Shown here piece after piece: positions 19,850 through 28,880 of a stretch of DNA of 64,000 nucleotides. The DNA is from CAWINX01 sp963837585. GTDB taxonomy: Bacteria > Actinomycetota > Thermoleophilia > Solirubrobacterales > 70-9. The stretch's first letter is position 1. The number at the start of each line of letters is the position of its first letter. The stretch is taken from the NCBI GenBank assembly GCA_963837585.1, contig CAWINX010000002.1, positions 1 to 64,000 on the forward strand. The letters run 5' to 3'. The position numbers and the translations under genes were made by a program. A model generated the notes under the pieces. That model was not told the DNA's origin and did not search any database. It saw only the letters and a program-made list of their open reading frames with translations.

Positions 19850-21463
19850 CTAGGCCTCGCGCCTCGCCGCGCGGTAGCGGCGGATCAGCGCGTTGGTCGA
19901 GCTGTCGTGGCGCAGCTTCGGCTCGTGGCCGGCCTGCAGCTCGGGGACGATCGCTTTCGCCAGCGCCTTGCCCAGCTCGACCCCCCACTGGTCGAAGGAG
20001 TCGATCCCCCAGACGGCGCCCTGGGTGAAGACGCTGTGCTCGTAGAGGGCGACGAGGGAACCGAGCGTCTGCGGCTCGAGCCGCTCGGCGAGGATCGTGT
20101 TGGTCGGGCGGTTGCCCTCGAAGGTGCGGTGCGGGACCAGCTCCTCCGGCGTCCCCTCCTCGCGCACCTGCTCGGGCGTCTTGCCGAAGGCGAGCGCCTC
20201 GGTCTGGGCGAAGACGTTGGCCATCAGCAGATCGTGGTGGTCGCCGAGCGGGTTGAGGGTGTGCATGAAGCCGATGAAGTCGCAGGGAATCAGCTCCGTT
20301 CCCTGGTGGATCAGCTGGTAGAAGGAGTGCTGCCCGTTGGTGCCCGGCTCGCCCCAGTAGACGGCACCGGTCTGATAGTCCACTCGAGCGCCGTCAAGCG
20401 TTACGTGCTTGCCGTTGGACTCCATGGTCAGCTGCTGGAGGTAGGCGGGGAAGCGGTGCAGGTACTGGTCGTAGGGCAGGACGGCGCAGGTCTGGGCGCC
20501 GAAGAAGTCGCCGTACCAGACGGCCAGCAGCCCCAGCAGCATCGGCAGGTTGGAGGCGGGCGGCGCCTCGCGGAAGTGCTCGTCCATCGCGTGGAAGCCG
20601 GCGAGCATCTCGGCGAAGCGGGCCGGCCCGATCGCCAGCATCGTCGAGAGGCCGATCGCCGAGTCCATCGAGTAGCGGCCCCCGACCCACTCCCAGAAGC
20701 CGAACATGTTCTCGGTGTCGATGCCGAACTCGGCGACCGCCTCGGCGTTGGTGGAGACGGCGACGAAGTGCTTGGCGACCGCCGCCTCATCGCCCCCGAG
20801 CCCAGCCAGGCTCCACTCGCGTGCCGTCCTGGCGTTGGTCATCGTCTCCAGGGTGGTGAAGGTCTTCGAGGAGATCACGAACAGGGTCTCCTCGGGGTCG
20901 AGGTCGCGGGTGCACTCGGCGAAGTCGGTCCCGTCGACGTTGGAGACGAAGCGGAAGGTCATCTCGCGGCGGCTGTAGTGGCGCAGCGCCTCATAGGCCA
21001 TCACCGGGCCGAGGTCGGAGCCGCCGATCCCGACGTTGACGACGTTGCGGATCGGCTTGCCGGTGTGTCCCGTCCACTCGCCGGAGCGAATCCGCTCGGC
21101 GAAGCGGCCCATCCGGTCGAGCACCTCGTGGACCTCCTTGACGACGTCGACCCCGTCGACGAAGAGGGAGCGCCCGCGCGGCATCCGCAGCGCGACGTGC
21201 AGGACCGAGCGGTTCTCGGAGACGTTGATCCGCTCGCCCGCGAACATCGCATCGCGGCGCTCCTCCACCCCGCGCTCTCGCGCCAGCTCGCCCAGCAGGA
21301 TCACCGTCTCGTCGGTGATCCGGTTCTTGGAGAAGTCGAGGTGCAGGCCGGCGGCGTCGGCGACGAGGCGCTCGCCGCGCTCGGGGTCGGCGGCGAAGAG
21401 GTCGCGCAGCGAGCGATCCTTCAGCTCGCCGTAATGGGCCTCCAGCGTCCGCCAGGCAGGCAC
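19850..21463 (-). CDS. pgi: Glucose-6-phosphate isomerase
   Basis: Interconverts glucose 6-phosphate and fructose 6-phosphate. The 537-residue protein is intact, from a GTG start (PAWRTLEAHYGELK, matching the usual N-terminus) to RRYRAARREA. SIS-domain motifs are present: GIGGSDLGP (near 146-154), SSKTFTTLETMTN, WVGGRYS, and the C-terminal SFDQWGVELGK carrying the catalytic Lys region. It lies 36 bp after tal and 4 bp before cydA, which puts glycolysis/PPP flux genes and the oxidase in one apparent operon. Confidence 0.95.
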   Translation of the reverse strand: MPAWRTLEAHYGELKDRSLRDLFAADPERGERLVADAAGLHLDFSKNRITDETVILLGELARERGVEERRDAMFAGERINVSENRSVLHVALRMPRGRSLFVDGVDVVKEVHEVLDRMGRFAERIRSGEWTGHTGKPIRNVVNVGIGGSDLGPVMAYEALRHYSRREMTFRFVSNVDGTDFAECTRDLDPEETLFVISSKTFTTLETMTNARTAREWSLAGLGGDEAAVAKHFVAVSTNAEAVAEFGIDTENMFGFWEWVGGRYSMDSAIGLSTMLAIGPARFAEMLAGFHAMDEHFREAPPASNLPMLLGLLAVWYGDFFGAQTCAVLPYDQYLHRFPAYLQQLTMESNGKHVTLDGARVDYQTGAVYWGEPGTNGQHSFYQLIHQGTELIPCDFIGFMHTLNPLGDHHDLLMANVFAQTEALAFGKTPEQVREEGTPEELVPHRTFEGNRPTNTILAERLEPQTLGSLVALYEHSVFTQGAVWGIDSFDQWGVELGKALAKAIVPELQAGHEPKLRHDSSTNALIRRYRAARREA

Positions 21464-21499
21464 CCTCGCGCAGGGTCATATAAAGTGCTCGCTCCGCGC

Positions 21500-22579
21500 T
21501 CACGGGCTCGGCGCCCCCGTCTTCGACTCGATCGTCGCCAGCAGGTCCTGCCAGGACTTGACGAAGCTCTCCTTGCCCTCCTCCTGGAGGCGGGCGGCGA
21601 GCGCGTCGATGCCGATCCCGGCCGCCTCGAACTCGGCGAGCAGCTCGTCGGCGTCACCGCCGTCGGAGGGGACCAGCTCGCCGAGCTCGCCGTGGTCGGC
21701 GAAGGCGAGCAGGGTCGGCTCCGGCATCGTGTTGACGGTCAACGGCGAGGCCAGCCCCTCTATATAGAGAGTGTCGGAGGCGTCGGGGTCCTTGGTCCCG
21801 GTGCTCGCCCAGAGCAGCCGCTGCGGGCGGGCCCCCTCGTTGAGCAGGCGCTGCCAGCGCTCGGAGTCGAGCAGCTCGTGGTAGGCGCGGAAGCAGTGGT
21901 GGCCGACGGCGACGCCGAGCCGGTTGCGCAGCTCCTCGGGCGCCTCGTCGGCGACGGCGACGTCCCAGCGGCTGACGAAAAGCGAGGCGACCGAGGCGAC
22001 GTTGGGGTCGAGCCCGGCCTCGACCCGGCGCTCCACCCCCCGCATGTAGGCCTCGGCGGCGCCGAGGTAGTGCTCGGTCGAGAAGAGCAGGGTGACGTTG
22101 ACCGGGATGCCGGCGAAGATCGAGTCCTCGATCGCGGCGTGGCCGGCCTCGGTGCCGGGGATCTTGATGAAGAGGTTGTCGCGCGCCGCCTTGGCGTGGA
22201 GATGCGCCGCCTGCTCGATCGTCCCCGCGGTGTCGTCGGCGAGCAGCGGCGAGACCTCGAGGGAGACGAAGCCGTCGACGCCGTCGGTGCGCTCGTGGAC
22301 CGCCGCGAAGAGGTCGGCCGCGCCGCGCAGGTCGGCGATCGCCAGCTCGAAGAAGAGCTCCTCCGGCGAGGCGGCGGCGGGGCCGTCGGCGGCGATCTGC
22401 TCGTCGTAGGAGTCGCCGCCGGAGAGCGCCTTGTCGAAGATCGTCGGGTTGGAGGTGAGGCCGGTGACCGAGAGCTCGTCGATGTAGCGGGCGAGCGTCC
22501 CGTCGGCGAGCATCGTGCGGGTGATGTTGTCGAGCCAGAGGCTCTGTCCGATCTCGTGCAGTTGCTCGGTCGGCTTCAT
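21500..22579 (-). CDS. tal: Transaldolase
   Basis: Transfers a dihydroxyacetone unit between sugar phosphates in the non-oxidative pentose phosphate pathway. The 359-residue protein has the long actinobacterial form. Motifs are VTGLTSNPTIFDKAL, VSLEVSP, the Schiff-base Lys in LFIKIPGTEAG, and GIPVNVTLLFS. ATG at 22579 overlaps the tkt stop (ATGA), so the two are translationally coupled. In some actinobacteria tal is fused to pgi; here they are separate, adjacent genes. Confidence 0.95.
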   Translation of the reverse strand: MKPTEQLHEIGQSLWLDNITRTMLADGTLARYIDELSVTGLTSNPTIFDKALSGGDSYDEQIAADGPAAASPEELFFELAIADLRGAADLFAAVHERTDGVDGFVSLEVSPLLADDTAGTIEQAAHLHAKAARDNLFIKIPGTEAGHAAIEDSIFAGIPVNVTLLFSTEHYLGAAEAYMRGVERRVEAGLDPNVASVASLFVSRWDVAVADEAPEELRNRLGVAVGHHCFRAYHELLDSERWQRLLNEGARPQRLLWASTGTKDPDASDTLYIEGLASPLTVNTMPEPTLLAFADHGELGELVPSDGGDADELLAEFEAAGIGIDALAARLQEEGKESFVKSWQDLLATIESKTGAPSP

Positions 22580-24647
22580 GTCAGCAGCTCCTTTGCGGCT
22601 TCGGCCACCCGGTCGGGGGTGAAGCCGAACTTGGTTTGGACGTCCTTCAGCGGGGCCGAGGTGCCGAAGGTGTGCATCCCGATCTTCGTTCCCTCCAGGC
22701 CAACGTAGCGATCCCAGCCGAGGGTCGACGCCTCCTCGACCGAGACTCGGGCCGTAACGCTCGGCGGCAGCACCTCGTCGCGGTAGGCGGCGTCCTGGCG
22801 GTCGAACAGCTCCCAGCAGGGCAGGCTGACGACGCGGGAGCGAACCCCGTCCGCGATCAGCTCCTCGTGGGCGGCGAGCGCCAGCGCGACCTCGCTGCCG
22901 GTCGCGATCAGGATCACCTCGGGCACCCCGTCGCCGGCTCCGTCGGCGACGGGAGTGGAATCGGCGAGCACGTAGCCGCCGCGGCGCAGGCCCTCCGCTG
23001 GGGCGTAGCGCGAGCGGTCGAACACCGGCACGTTCTGGCGGGTGAGGACGAGGGCGACCGGCTGGTGGGCGCGGTCGATCGCCACCCGCCAGGCCTCGGC
23101 GACCTCGTTGGCGTCGGCGGGGCGGATCACGTCGAGGCCGGGGATCGCCCGCAGCGAGGCGAGCTGCTCGACCGGCTGGTGGGTCGGGCCGTCCTCGCCG
23201 AGGCCGATCGAGTCGTGGGTGAAGAGGTGGATCACCGGCAGCTCCATCAGCGCCGAGAGCCGGATCGCCGGCCGCGCGTAGTCGGAGAAGGTGAGGTAGG
23301 TGGACCACAGCGGCCGCAGCTTGGAGAGCGAGAGGCCGTTGGAGATCGCCGCCGACTCGTGCTCGCGGATGCCGAAGTGGAGCTGGCGGCCGTCGTAGGC
23401 GCCGGGCTCGAAGTCGCCCGCGCCGTCGCCGCCGAGGCGGACCGAGGTCGAGTCGGTGAGGTCGGCGGAGCCGGCCAGCAGCCAGGGCAGGCGCGCGGCG
23501 ATCGCGTTCTCGACCTTCTGGGAGGCCTTGCGGGTGGCGATCCCCTTCTCGTCGGGCTCGAAGCTGGGGATCTCGGCGTCCCAGTCGGCGGGCAGCTCGC
23601 GCTTCTGCATCGCCTCGATCTCCGCGGCGCGGTCGGGGTGCTCGCGCGGCGTAGGCGGCGAGCTTCTCCTCCCAGGCGGCGCGCGCCTCGGCGCCGCGGC
23701 GCGCCGACGCCCTCGGCGAAGCGCTCCCGCACCCCGTCGGGGACGAGGAACTGGGCGTCCTCGGGCCAGCCGTAGGCGCGCTTGGTCTCCCGCACCTCCT
23801 CCTCGCCGAGCGGCTCGCCGTGCGCGGCGGCGGTGTCCTGCTTGTGGGGGGAGCCCCAGCCGATGTGGCTGTCGACGACGATCAGGGTCGGGCGACCCGC
23901 CTCGGCTTTGAAGTCGTCGAAGGCGGCGGCGATCGCCTCGGTGTCGTTGGCGTCGACGACGTGGGCGACGTTCCAGCCGTAGCCGGCGAACCGGGCAGGC
24001 ACGTCGTCGTCGTAGGCGAGGTGGGTTTTGCCGTCGATCGTGATGTGGTTGTTGTCGTAGACCCAGCAGAGGTTGTCGAGCTTCAGGTGGCCGGCGATCG
24101 AGGCGGCCTCGCTGGAGACCCCCTCCATCAGGCAGCCGTCGCCGGCGATCGCGTAGACGTCGAAGTCGAAGAGGTCGGCCCCGTAGCGGGCGCCCTGCCA
24201 CTTCGAGGCGATCGCCATCCCGACCGAGGTCGCGATGCCCTGTCCGAGCGGCCCGGTGGTCGTCTCCACCCCCGAGGTCCAGCGGTACTCGGGGTGGCCG
24301 GGGGCGCGCGAGTCGAGCTGGCGGAAGCTCTCGATGTCGGCGAGGCTGACCGCCGGCTCGCCGACCACCTCGTAGTCGGGGTCGACCGCCCGCACGTCGG
24401 CCAGGTGCAGCAGCGCGTAGAGCAGCATCGAGGCGTGCCCGGCCGAAAGCACGAAGCGATCGCGTCCCGGCCAGATCGGGTCGGCGGGATCGAAGCGCAG
24501 GAAGCGCTGCCAGAGCGTGTAGGCGAGCGGCGCCAGCGCCATCGGCGTCCCCGGATGCCCCGAGTTCGCCTTCTGGATCGCGTCGATCGAAAGCGTCCGG
24601 ATCGTGTCGATGCAGAGCTGGTCGATGTCGCGCGGCGTGTCTGCCAT
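22576..24647 (-). CDS. tkt: Transketolase, two frameshifts
   Basis: A thiamine-diphosphate enzyme of the pentose phosphate pathway, about 690 residues when corrected. The N-terminal half has SGHPGTPMALAPLAY, GPLGQGIATSVGMA and the ThDP motif GDGCLMEGVSSEAAS...NN. The C-terminal half has FGIREHESAAISNG, THDSIGLGEDGPTHQP and VSLPCWELFD. Two indels near 23695 and 23648, in an Ala/Glu-rich linker, shift the frame twice and restore it. They may be errors in GC-rich repeats. It is the first gene of the leftward operon; its promoter must lie in the REP-bearing gap before rpiA. Confidence 0.9.
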
Positions 24648-24676
24648 CGGCCGTCGATCCTATTCCTCCGCCAACG

Positions 24677-24729
24677 CCGCGGTGTAACGCGTAGGTGGCC
24701 TCACAGCACGCCTACGCGTTACACCGCGG
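24677..24729. repeat. REP-like palindrome A
   Basis: A perfect 19-bp inverted repeat: CCGCGGTGTAACGCGTAGG (24677-24695) and its complement (24711-24729), with a 15-nt loop. It belongs to a family of four long hairpins in this window that share the core GGTGTAACGCGT. It lies between the divergent tkt and rpiA genes. Confidence 0.9.
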
Positions 24730-24749
24730 GGGGTCAACCTGGGCGCCGA

Positions 24750-24800
24750 TGCGGTGTAACGCGTTGGCGTTCCTACAGCACGCCTACGCGTTGCACCGCA
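24750..24800. repeat. REP-like palindrome B
   Basis: A 21-bp imperfect inverted repeat, TGCGGTGTAACGCGTTGGCGT (first 20 bases at 24750-24769), and a partner arm ending 24800 with two mismatches. It is 20 bp after palindrome A in the same sense, forming a doublet. Confidence 0.88.
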
Positions 24801-24824
24801 GGAGACCGGGATAGAGTGCGCGCG

Positions 24825-25468
24825 ATGCGGGGGACGACGAAAAGCGCATCGCCGCGGAGGCGGCGGCGGAGCTGGTCTCCGACGGGATGACTGTCGGCCT
24901 CGGGACGGGCTCCACGGTCGCCTTCCTCCTCCCCGCCCTCGCCGCGCGCAAGCTGAGCGGCATCCGCTGCGTCGCCACCTCGGTCGCGACCGAGAACCAG
25001 GCGCGCGAGTTGGGAATTCCGGTCGAGGAGTTCGGCGAGCTGGAGCGACTCGACATCGCGATCGACGGCACCGACCAGGTGACCCCGGACGGCTGGCTGA
25101 TCAAGGGCGGCGGCGGCGCCCACCTGCGCGAGAAGATCGTCGCCGCGGCGGCCGAGCGCTTCGTCGTCATCGCCGACTCCAGCAAGCCGGTCGAGGCGCT
25201 CACCGCGCCGGTGCCGCTGGAGCTCTTCGCTTTCGGCCTGAAATCGACCCTCGCCCGGCTCGGCACGGTCGACCTGCGCGACGCGCCCCCCAGCCCCGAC
25301 GACGGGGTGATCGCCGACTATCGCGGCGAGATCGACGACCCGGCGGCCCTCGCCGCCCGCCTCGAAGCCGATCCCGGAATCGCCGCCCACGGCCTCTTTC
25401 CAGCCGATATGGTCAGCGAAGTGCTGGTGGGAAGAGGGGGCGCTGTGGACCGTTTGAGCCTGACCTGA
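24825..25468 (+). CDS. rpiA: Ribose-5-phosphate isomerase A (start frameshifted)
   Basis: Interconverts ribose 5-phosphate and ribulose 5-phosphate. Family motifs are VGLGTGSTV (phosphate loop), DIAIDGTDQV and IKGGGGAHLREKIVA, with the catalytic Asp, Glu and Lys. The continuous frame begins only at 24887 (MTVGLG), too late for the family. The text just upstream (DEKRIAAEAAAELVSDG) is typical RpiA. ATG at 24825 joins it if the GGGGG run at 24829-24833 has six Gs. I take 24825 as the start. It is divergent from tkt across a REP doublet. Confidence 0.88.
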
Positions 25469-25512
25469 CTCCGCTCAAGATCGCGGCTGTCCTGTCGATA
25501 GGGAGATAGCCG

Positions 25513-26190
25513 ATGCGAGCCCTGCAATCGAAAGCCTTTTTCGCGACCTCGTTCGCACTGGTGCTCGCGCTCGCCCTCACCCTTGCCGCGGTCGCGAAGG
25601 CGACTCCGTCCTTCGAGCCCAACGACAGCTTCGAGACCGCCTACGGGCCACTCGCCACCGGCGTCACCTACGCCGACACGATCGCGACCGCCGACGACGA
25701 GGACTACTACTACTTCTACGTGACCAGGCAGGACGGCGCCGACGTCCAGGTGAACATCGACGACCCGACCGTCTCCGACAACGGCGTATACGTCGAGCTC
25801 GACGACTCCGACGGCAACTTCATCGACTCCACCGATGTTTTCGGCCAAGAATCCGACGCTCTCGACGACCAGCTCGACCCCGGCAAATACTTCGTCCTGG
25901 TGACAGCCGAGTTCGACGACCAGCTCGACGAGGCCTACAGCCTCGAGCTCAGCACCGATCCCTCCGGCGCACTCGGCACCGCAGTCGCGGTCAAGGCGCA
26001 GTGCCAGACGAGCACCACCAAGGTCACCGCGGCAAAGGCGGCGTTGAAGCGAGCGCAGAAGCGCCTCAAGAAGGCCCACAAGGGCTCGGCGCATCGCAAG
26101 GCCCAGGCCCGCCGCGCGGTGAAGAAGGCCCGCAGCCGCCTGCGCGCGGCCACCGAGGCGATGAACGCCGCCTGCGACCTGCTCGGCTGA
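25513..26190 (+). CDS. Secreted PPC-like protein with basic helical tail
   Basis: A 225-residue exported protein of unknown role. A signal peptide (residues 1-30, ending AVAKA) is followed by an acidic beta domain of about 120 residues resembling bacterial pre-peptidase C-terminal (PPC) domains: EPNDSFETAYG, ADDEDYYYFYV and LDPGKYFVLVTAEFDDQLDE. The last 70 residues switch to a Lys/Arg/Ala-rich helix (KAALKRAQKRLKKAHKGSAH) bounded by two Cys. PPC domains usually ride on proteases; no enzyme domain is present here. The short 5' gap after rpiA could allow read-through. Confidence 0.6.
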   Translation: MRALQSKAFFATSFALVLALALTLAAVAKATPSFEPNDSFETAYGPLATGVTYADTIATADDEDYYYFYVTRQDGADVQVNIDDPTVSDNGVYVELDDSDGNFIDSTDVFGQESDALDDQLDPGKYFVLVTAEFDDQLDEAYSLELSTDPSGALGTAVAVKAQCQTSTTKVTAAKAALKRAQKRLKKAHKGSAHRKAQARRAVKKARSRLRAATEAMNAACDLLG

Positions 26191-26200
26191 GCACAGGCGC

Positions 26201-26730
26201 TCAGGCGGGCCACTCGTTTCCGAACGCCCTCGAGGCGATTCGAAAGCGCGGATCGTCCTCGCCGACGAGTTCGGCGATCGTCCTTTGCCGCTTCGTCGAC
26301 ATCTTCTGGTGTCGCCTGGGCAATCGCCTCGATGTCGGCCCAGTCCTTGGTGCGATCGAAGAACGCCTTGAAAATTGTCAGCGAGGCGCAGTCGATCACT
26401 GGAGCCTCGCCGACCTTCCAACGGGACCCAGACCACCGATGCCGCAACGGCGTCATGCAGCGGAAGATTGTTCAAGAAGACGTCTATTGGAGTGCCGTCC
26501 CAGAACAACCTGACCTGTCCATCGCGTTTGGCTTTGGCGACGTCCTGCTTCTCGACCCTGACCCCCGCCGGCAGTGCGGCGAGCACTGATTTCGCCCTGG
26601 CTGCGTCCACGAAGATGTTGACGTCGAGATCGCGCGTCCCCGCGTGGCTCCTCGATGCAGTAGGCGAGAGCGATGGCCCCTCCGAATGCATGCGCGATCC
26701 CCGCCTCCGTGAGCGGAGTCGTGAATCGCC
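26201..26730 (-). pseudogene. Nucleotidyltransferase (AbiEii-like) fragment, frameshifted
   Basis: Spliced across frames this reads TTPLTEAGIAHAFGGAIALA, then EEPRGTRDLDVNIFVDAARA with the GG...DLD nucleotidyltransferase motif, then FWDGTPIDVFLNNLPLHDAV, VIDCASLTIFKAFFDRTKDW and a tail ending FGNEWPA at 26201. This is the shape of small AbiEii/MNT-like nucleotidyltransferases used as toxins. At least three indels (near 26630 in a GGGG run, near 26440, near 26285) break it. It follows the HTH gene and may overlap its end. Confidence 0.5.
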
Positions 26731-27041
26731 GAAGAGCTTGTCAACGAGCTCGCTCACCTGTGCTGAGCCCCCGGTCGCAAGGCGGTCGCGGAGCAGCGGA
26801 TAGTCGAGTTCCGCCCTGGGACGAAATGGGAGCGCCTCGGCGAGCTCGAGCACCTGGACAGGATTCGCCCGGCCCGCTCCGGGTCCAACGGCGATTTGCG
26901 AGGTGTCAGCTCGAGGCCGAGGCCCGCCGCCGCCGCCAACCGGGCCAAGGTGTCCACGCCCGGTTCGCGATGCCCTCGCAGGTATGCGTTTACGACGGAT
27001 CGAGGCAGGCCTGCCCGCCGGGCCAATTCCGCCTGGCTCAA
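26695..27041 (-). pseudogene. XRE-family HTH regulator, frameshifted
   Basis: Begins MSQAELARRAGLPRSVVNAY, a clear Cro/C1-type helix-turn-helix (residues 1-40). After LTPRKSPLDPERAGRI the frame breaks near 26850 and continues as VLELAEALPFRPRAELDYPL and VSELVDKLFGDSRLR to about 26695. As the first gene of a pair with a nucleotidyltransferase it would be the antitoxin/repressor of an AbiEi-AbiEii-like or related module. Partner assignment is inference from adjacency. Confidence 0.5.
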
Positions 27042-27160
27042 GCCACTGAGGCGGTGGATCTCTCCCGTGAGAGCCGGCTGCCGGGACTTGCCGCCATTGA
27101 TGCACCGGTAAAAACAGGCATAGATCTATGTTAGCGAATACGCGAACGAAACTCGGTTAC

Positions 27161-27829
27161 TTAGCCCGCCGCCGCCTCGTCGGCGAGCACGAGCATCTCG
27201 TCGTTCTCGACCCGGCCGGCGGGGATCGAGGTGTCGCCGGCGAGCAGCTTGGCGAGCGGCTCGCGCTTGGACTCGCCGGTGACCAGCCAGAGGATCCGGC
27301 GGGCGCGGGAGAGCTCCGGGTAGGTGAGGGTCATGCGACGGTGTCCCTGGTAGAAGGACTCGGTGAGGGCGACGCGGCGGTCGGTCACCTCGAGCACGGG
27401 GTCGCCGGGCACCAGCGAAGCGGTGTGGCCGTCCGGGCCGAGGCCGAGGTGGACCAGGTCGAGGCGCTCCGGCAACGAGGTCTCGTAGTCGTGCGCAGCC
27501 GCCTCGAGGTCGCGCTGGGTGACCGGCATCGGCCGCAGCACCGCCTGGTGGGCGATCGAGAGGCCGAGGACAAGGTGGGTGAGGTTGCGCTCCTCGCTGC
27601 CGGGCGAGGCGATCCGCTCATCGACCTGGAACAGCTCGGTCTCCTCCCAGGGCATCTCCTCGACGTCGCCGAGCGTTGCCAGCATCGCCCAGGGAGTGCG
27701 CCCGCCGCTCATCGCCATCGCGAAGAACCCGCGCTCGGAGACCGCCTCCCGTCCTGCCGCCGCAATCAACTCCGCCCCGCGCGCCGCCGCCGCCCGTTCG
27801 TCGGCGACGACCTCGAGCTCGATGCTCAC
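27161..27829 (-). CDS. pgl: 6-phosphogluconolactonase
   Basis: Hydrolyses 6-phosphogluconolactone in the oxidative pentose phosphate pathway. The 222-residue protein has the glucosamine/galactosamine isomerase-like fold: AMSGGRTPWAML (near 39-50), FQVDERIA, and the catalytic segment LGLGPDGHTASLVPG. Intact. Its ATG at 27829 overlaps the gnd stop by 4 bp, so gnd and pgl are coupled. Confidence 0.92.
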   Translation of the reverse strand: MSIELEVVADERAAAARGAELIAAAGREAVSERGFFAMAMSGGRTPWAMLATLGDVEEMPWEETELFQVDERIASPGSEERNLTHLVLGLSIAHQAVLRPMPVTQRDLEAAAHDYETSLPERLDLVHLGLGPDGHTASLVPGDPVLEVTDRRVALTESFYQGHRRMTLTYPELSRARRILWLVTGESKREPLAKLLAGDTSIPAGRVENDEMLVLADEAAAG

Positions 27830-28842
27830 GAAGGCTTCTCGTCGTGCCCGCCGAACTGCTTGCGCATCGCCGAGAGGACCTTGTCGGCGAAGTCATCGAG
27901 ACCGCGGGAGGCAAAGCGCTCGTACAGCGCCGTGGTGAGGACCGGCGCCGGCACGCCCTCCTCGATCGCCGCGATCGAGGTCCAGCGGCCCTCGCCGGAG
28001 TCCGAGACGCGGCCGGAGAAGTCGGAGAGGTCGCCCGATTCCTGCAGCGAGGCGGCGGTCAGGTCGAGCAGCCAGGAGCCGATCACGCTGCCGCGGCGCC
28101 AGACCTCGGCGACCTCCGGGATATCGATGTCGTACTGGTAGTACTCGGGCTGCTCGAGCGGCGCGGTCTCGGCGTCGGCCTCGCGCTGGACCTTGCCGGC
28201 GTTGGCGTTCTTGAGGATGTTGAGGCCCTCGGCATAGGCGGCCATCACCCCGTACTCGATCCCGTTGTGGACCATCTTCACGAAGTGCCCGGCGCCGCTG
28301 GGCCCGCAGTGCAGGTAGCCGTTCTCGGCCGGTCCGGGGTCGCCGCTGCGCCCCGGGGTGCGCTCGGCCGAGTCGACGCCGGGCGCCAGCGTCGCGAAGA
28401 TCGGGTCGAGCCGCTGCACCGCCCCTTCCGGCCCGCCGATCATCAGGCAGTAGCCGCGCTCGAGGCCGAAGACGCCGCCGCTCGTCCCGCAGTCGATGTA
28501 GTCGATGCCGCTCTCGCCGACCTGCGCGGCGCGGCGCATGTCGTCGCGGTAGTAGGAGTTGCCGCCGTCGATGATCGCGTCGCCGGAGTCGAGCGCCTCG
28601 GCGACCGACTTCACCGTCTGCTCGGTGATCTCGCCGGCCGGGACCATCACCCAGACGGCGCGCGGCGCGCTCATCTTCGAGGCCAGCTCCTCCAGCGAAG
28701 CCGCTCCGTCGGCGCCCTCGCCCTCCAGCTCCTTGACCACCGCCGGGTTGACGTCGTAGACGACGCAGCGATGGCCGTCGGCCATCAGGCGCCGGGCGAT
28801 GTTCGCGCCCATTCGGCCCAGCCCGACGATTCCAAGCTCCAT
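27826..28842 (-). CDS. gnd: 6-phosphogluconate dehydrogenase, decarboxylating (short NAD-type)
   Basis: Oxidatively decarboxylates 6-phosphogluconate to ribulose 5-phosphate. At 338 residues it is the short GndA/YqeC-like form rather than the 470-residue NADP form. Motifs are GLGRMGANIARRL (dinucleotide fold), DGGNSYYRDD, CGTSGGVFGLERG and GAGHFVKMVHNGIEYG with the catalytic Lys and Asn. The Tyr-Asp after 'CVV' fits an NAD-preferring fold, but this needs assay. It is divergent from zwf with 38 bp between starts. Confidence 0.92.
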   Translation of the reverse strand: MELGIVGLGRMGANIARRLMADGHRCVVYDVNPAVVKELEGEGADGAASLEELASKMSAPRAVWVMVPAGEITEQTVKSVAEALDSGDAIIDGGNSYYRDDMRRAAQVGESGIDYIDCGTSGGVFGLERGYCLMIGGPEGAVQRLDPIFATLAPGVDSAERTPGRSGDPGPAENGYLHCGPSGAGHFVKMVHNGIEYGVMAAYAEGLNILKNANAGKVQREADAETAPLEQPEYYQYDIDIPEVAEVWRRGSVIGSWLLDLTAASLQESGDLSDFSGRVSDSGEGRWTSIAAIEEGVPAPVLTTALYERFASRGLDDFADKVLSAMRKQFGGHDEKPS

Positions 28843-28880
28843 GCCGTAACCCTACGCCACCTCGGATAGCCTGCGAGCGG

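Noticed and set aside
19703..22708. A 1001-codon open frame on the plus strand
   Set aside because: It lies antisense to pgi and tal, which are strongly recognisable. Long antisense frames are expected at this GC content, and the product is Val/Gly/Arg-rich with no motif.
24677..24800. CRISPR-like array
   Set aside because: There are only two units per site, each is itself a long palindrome, and there are no uniform spacers or cas genes. REP-like doublets explain it better.
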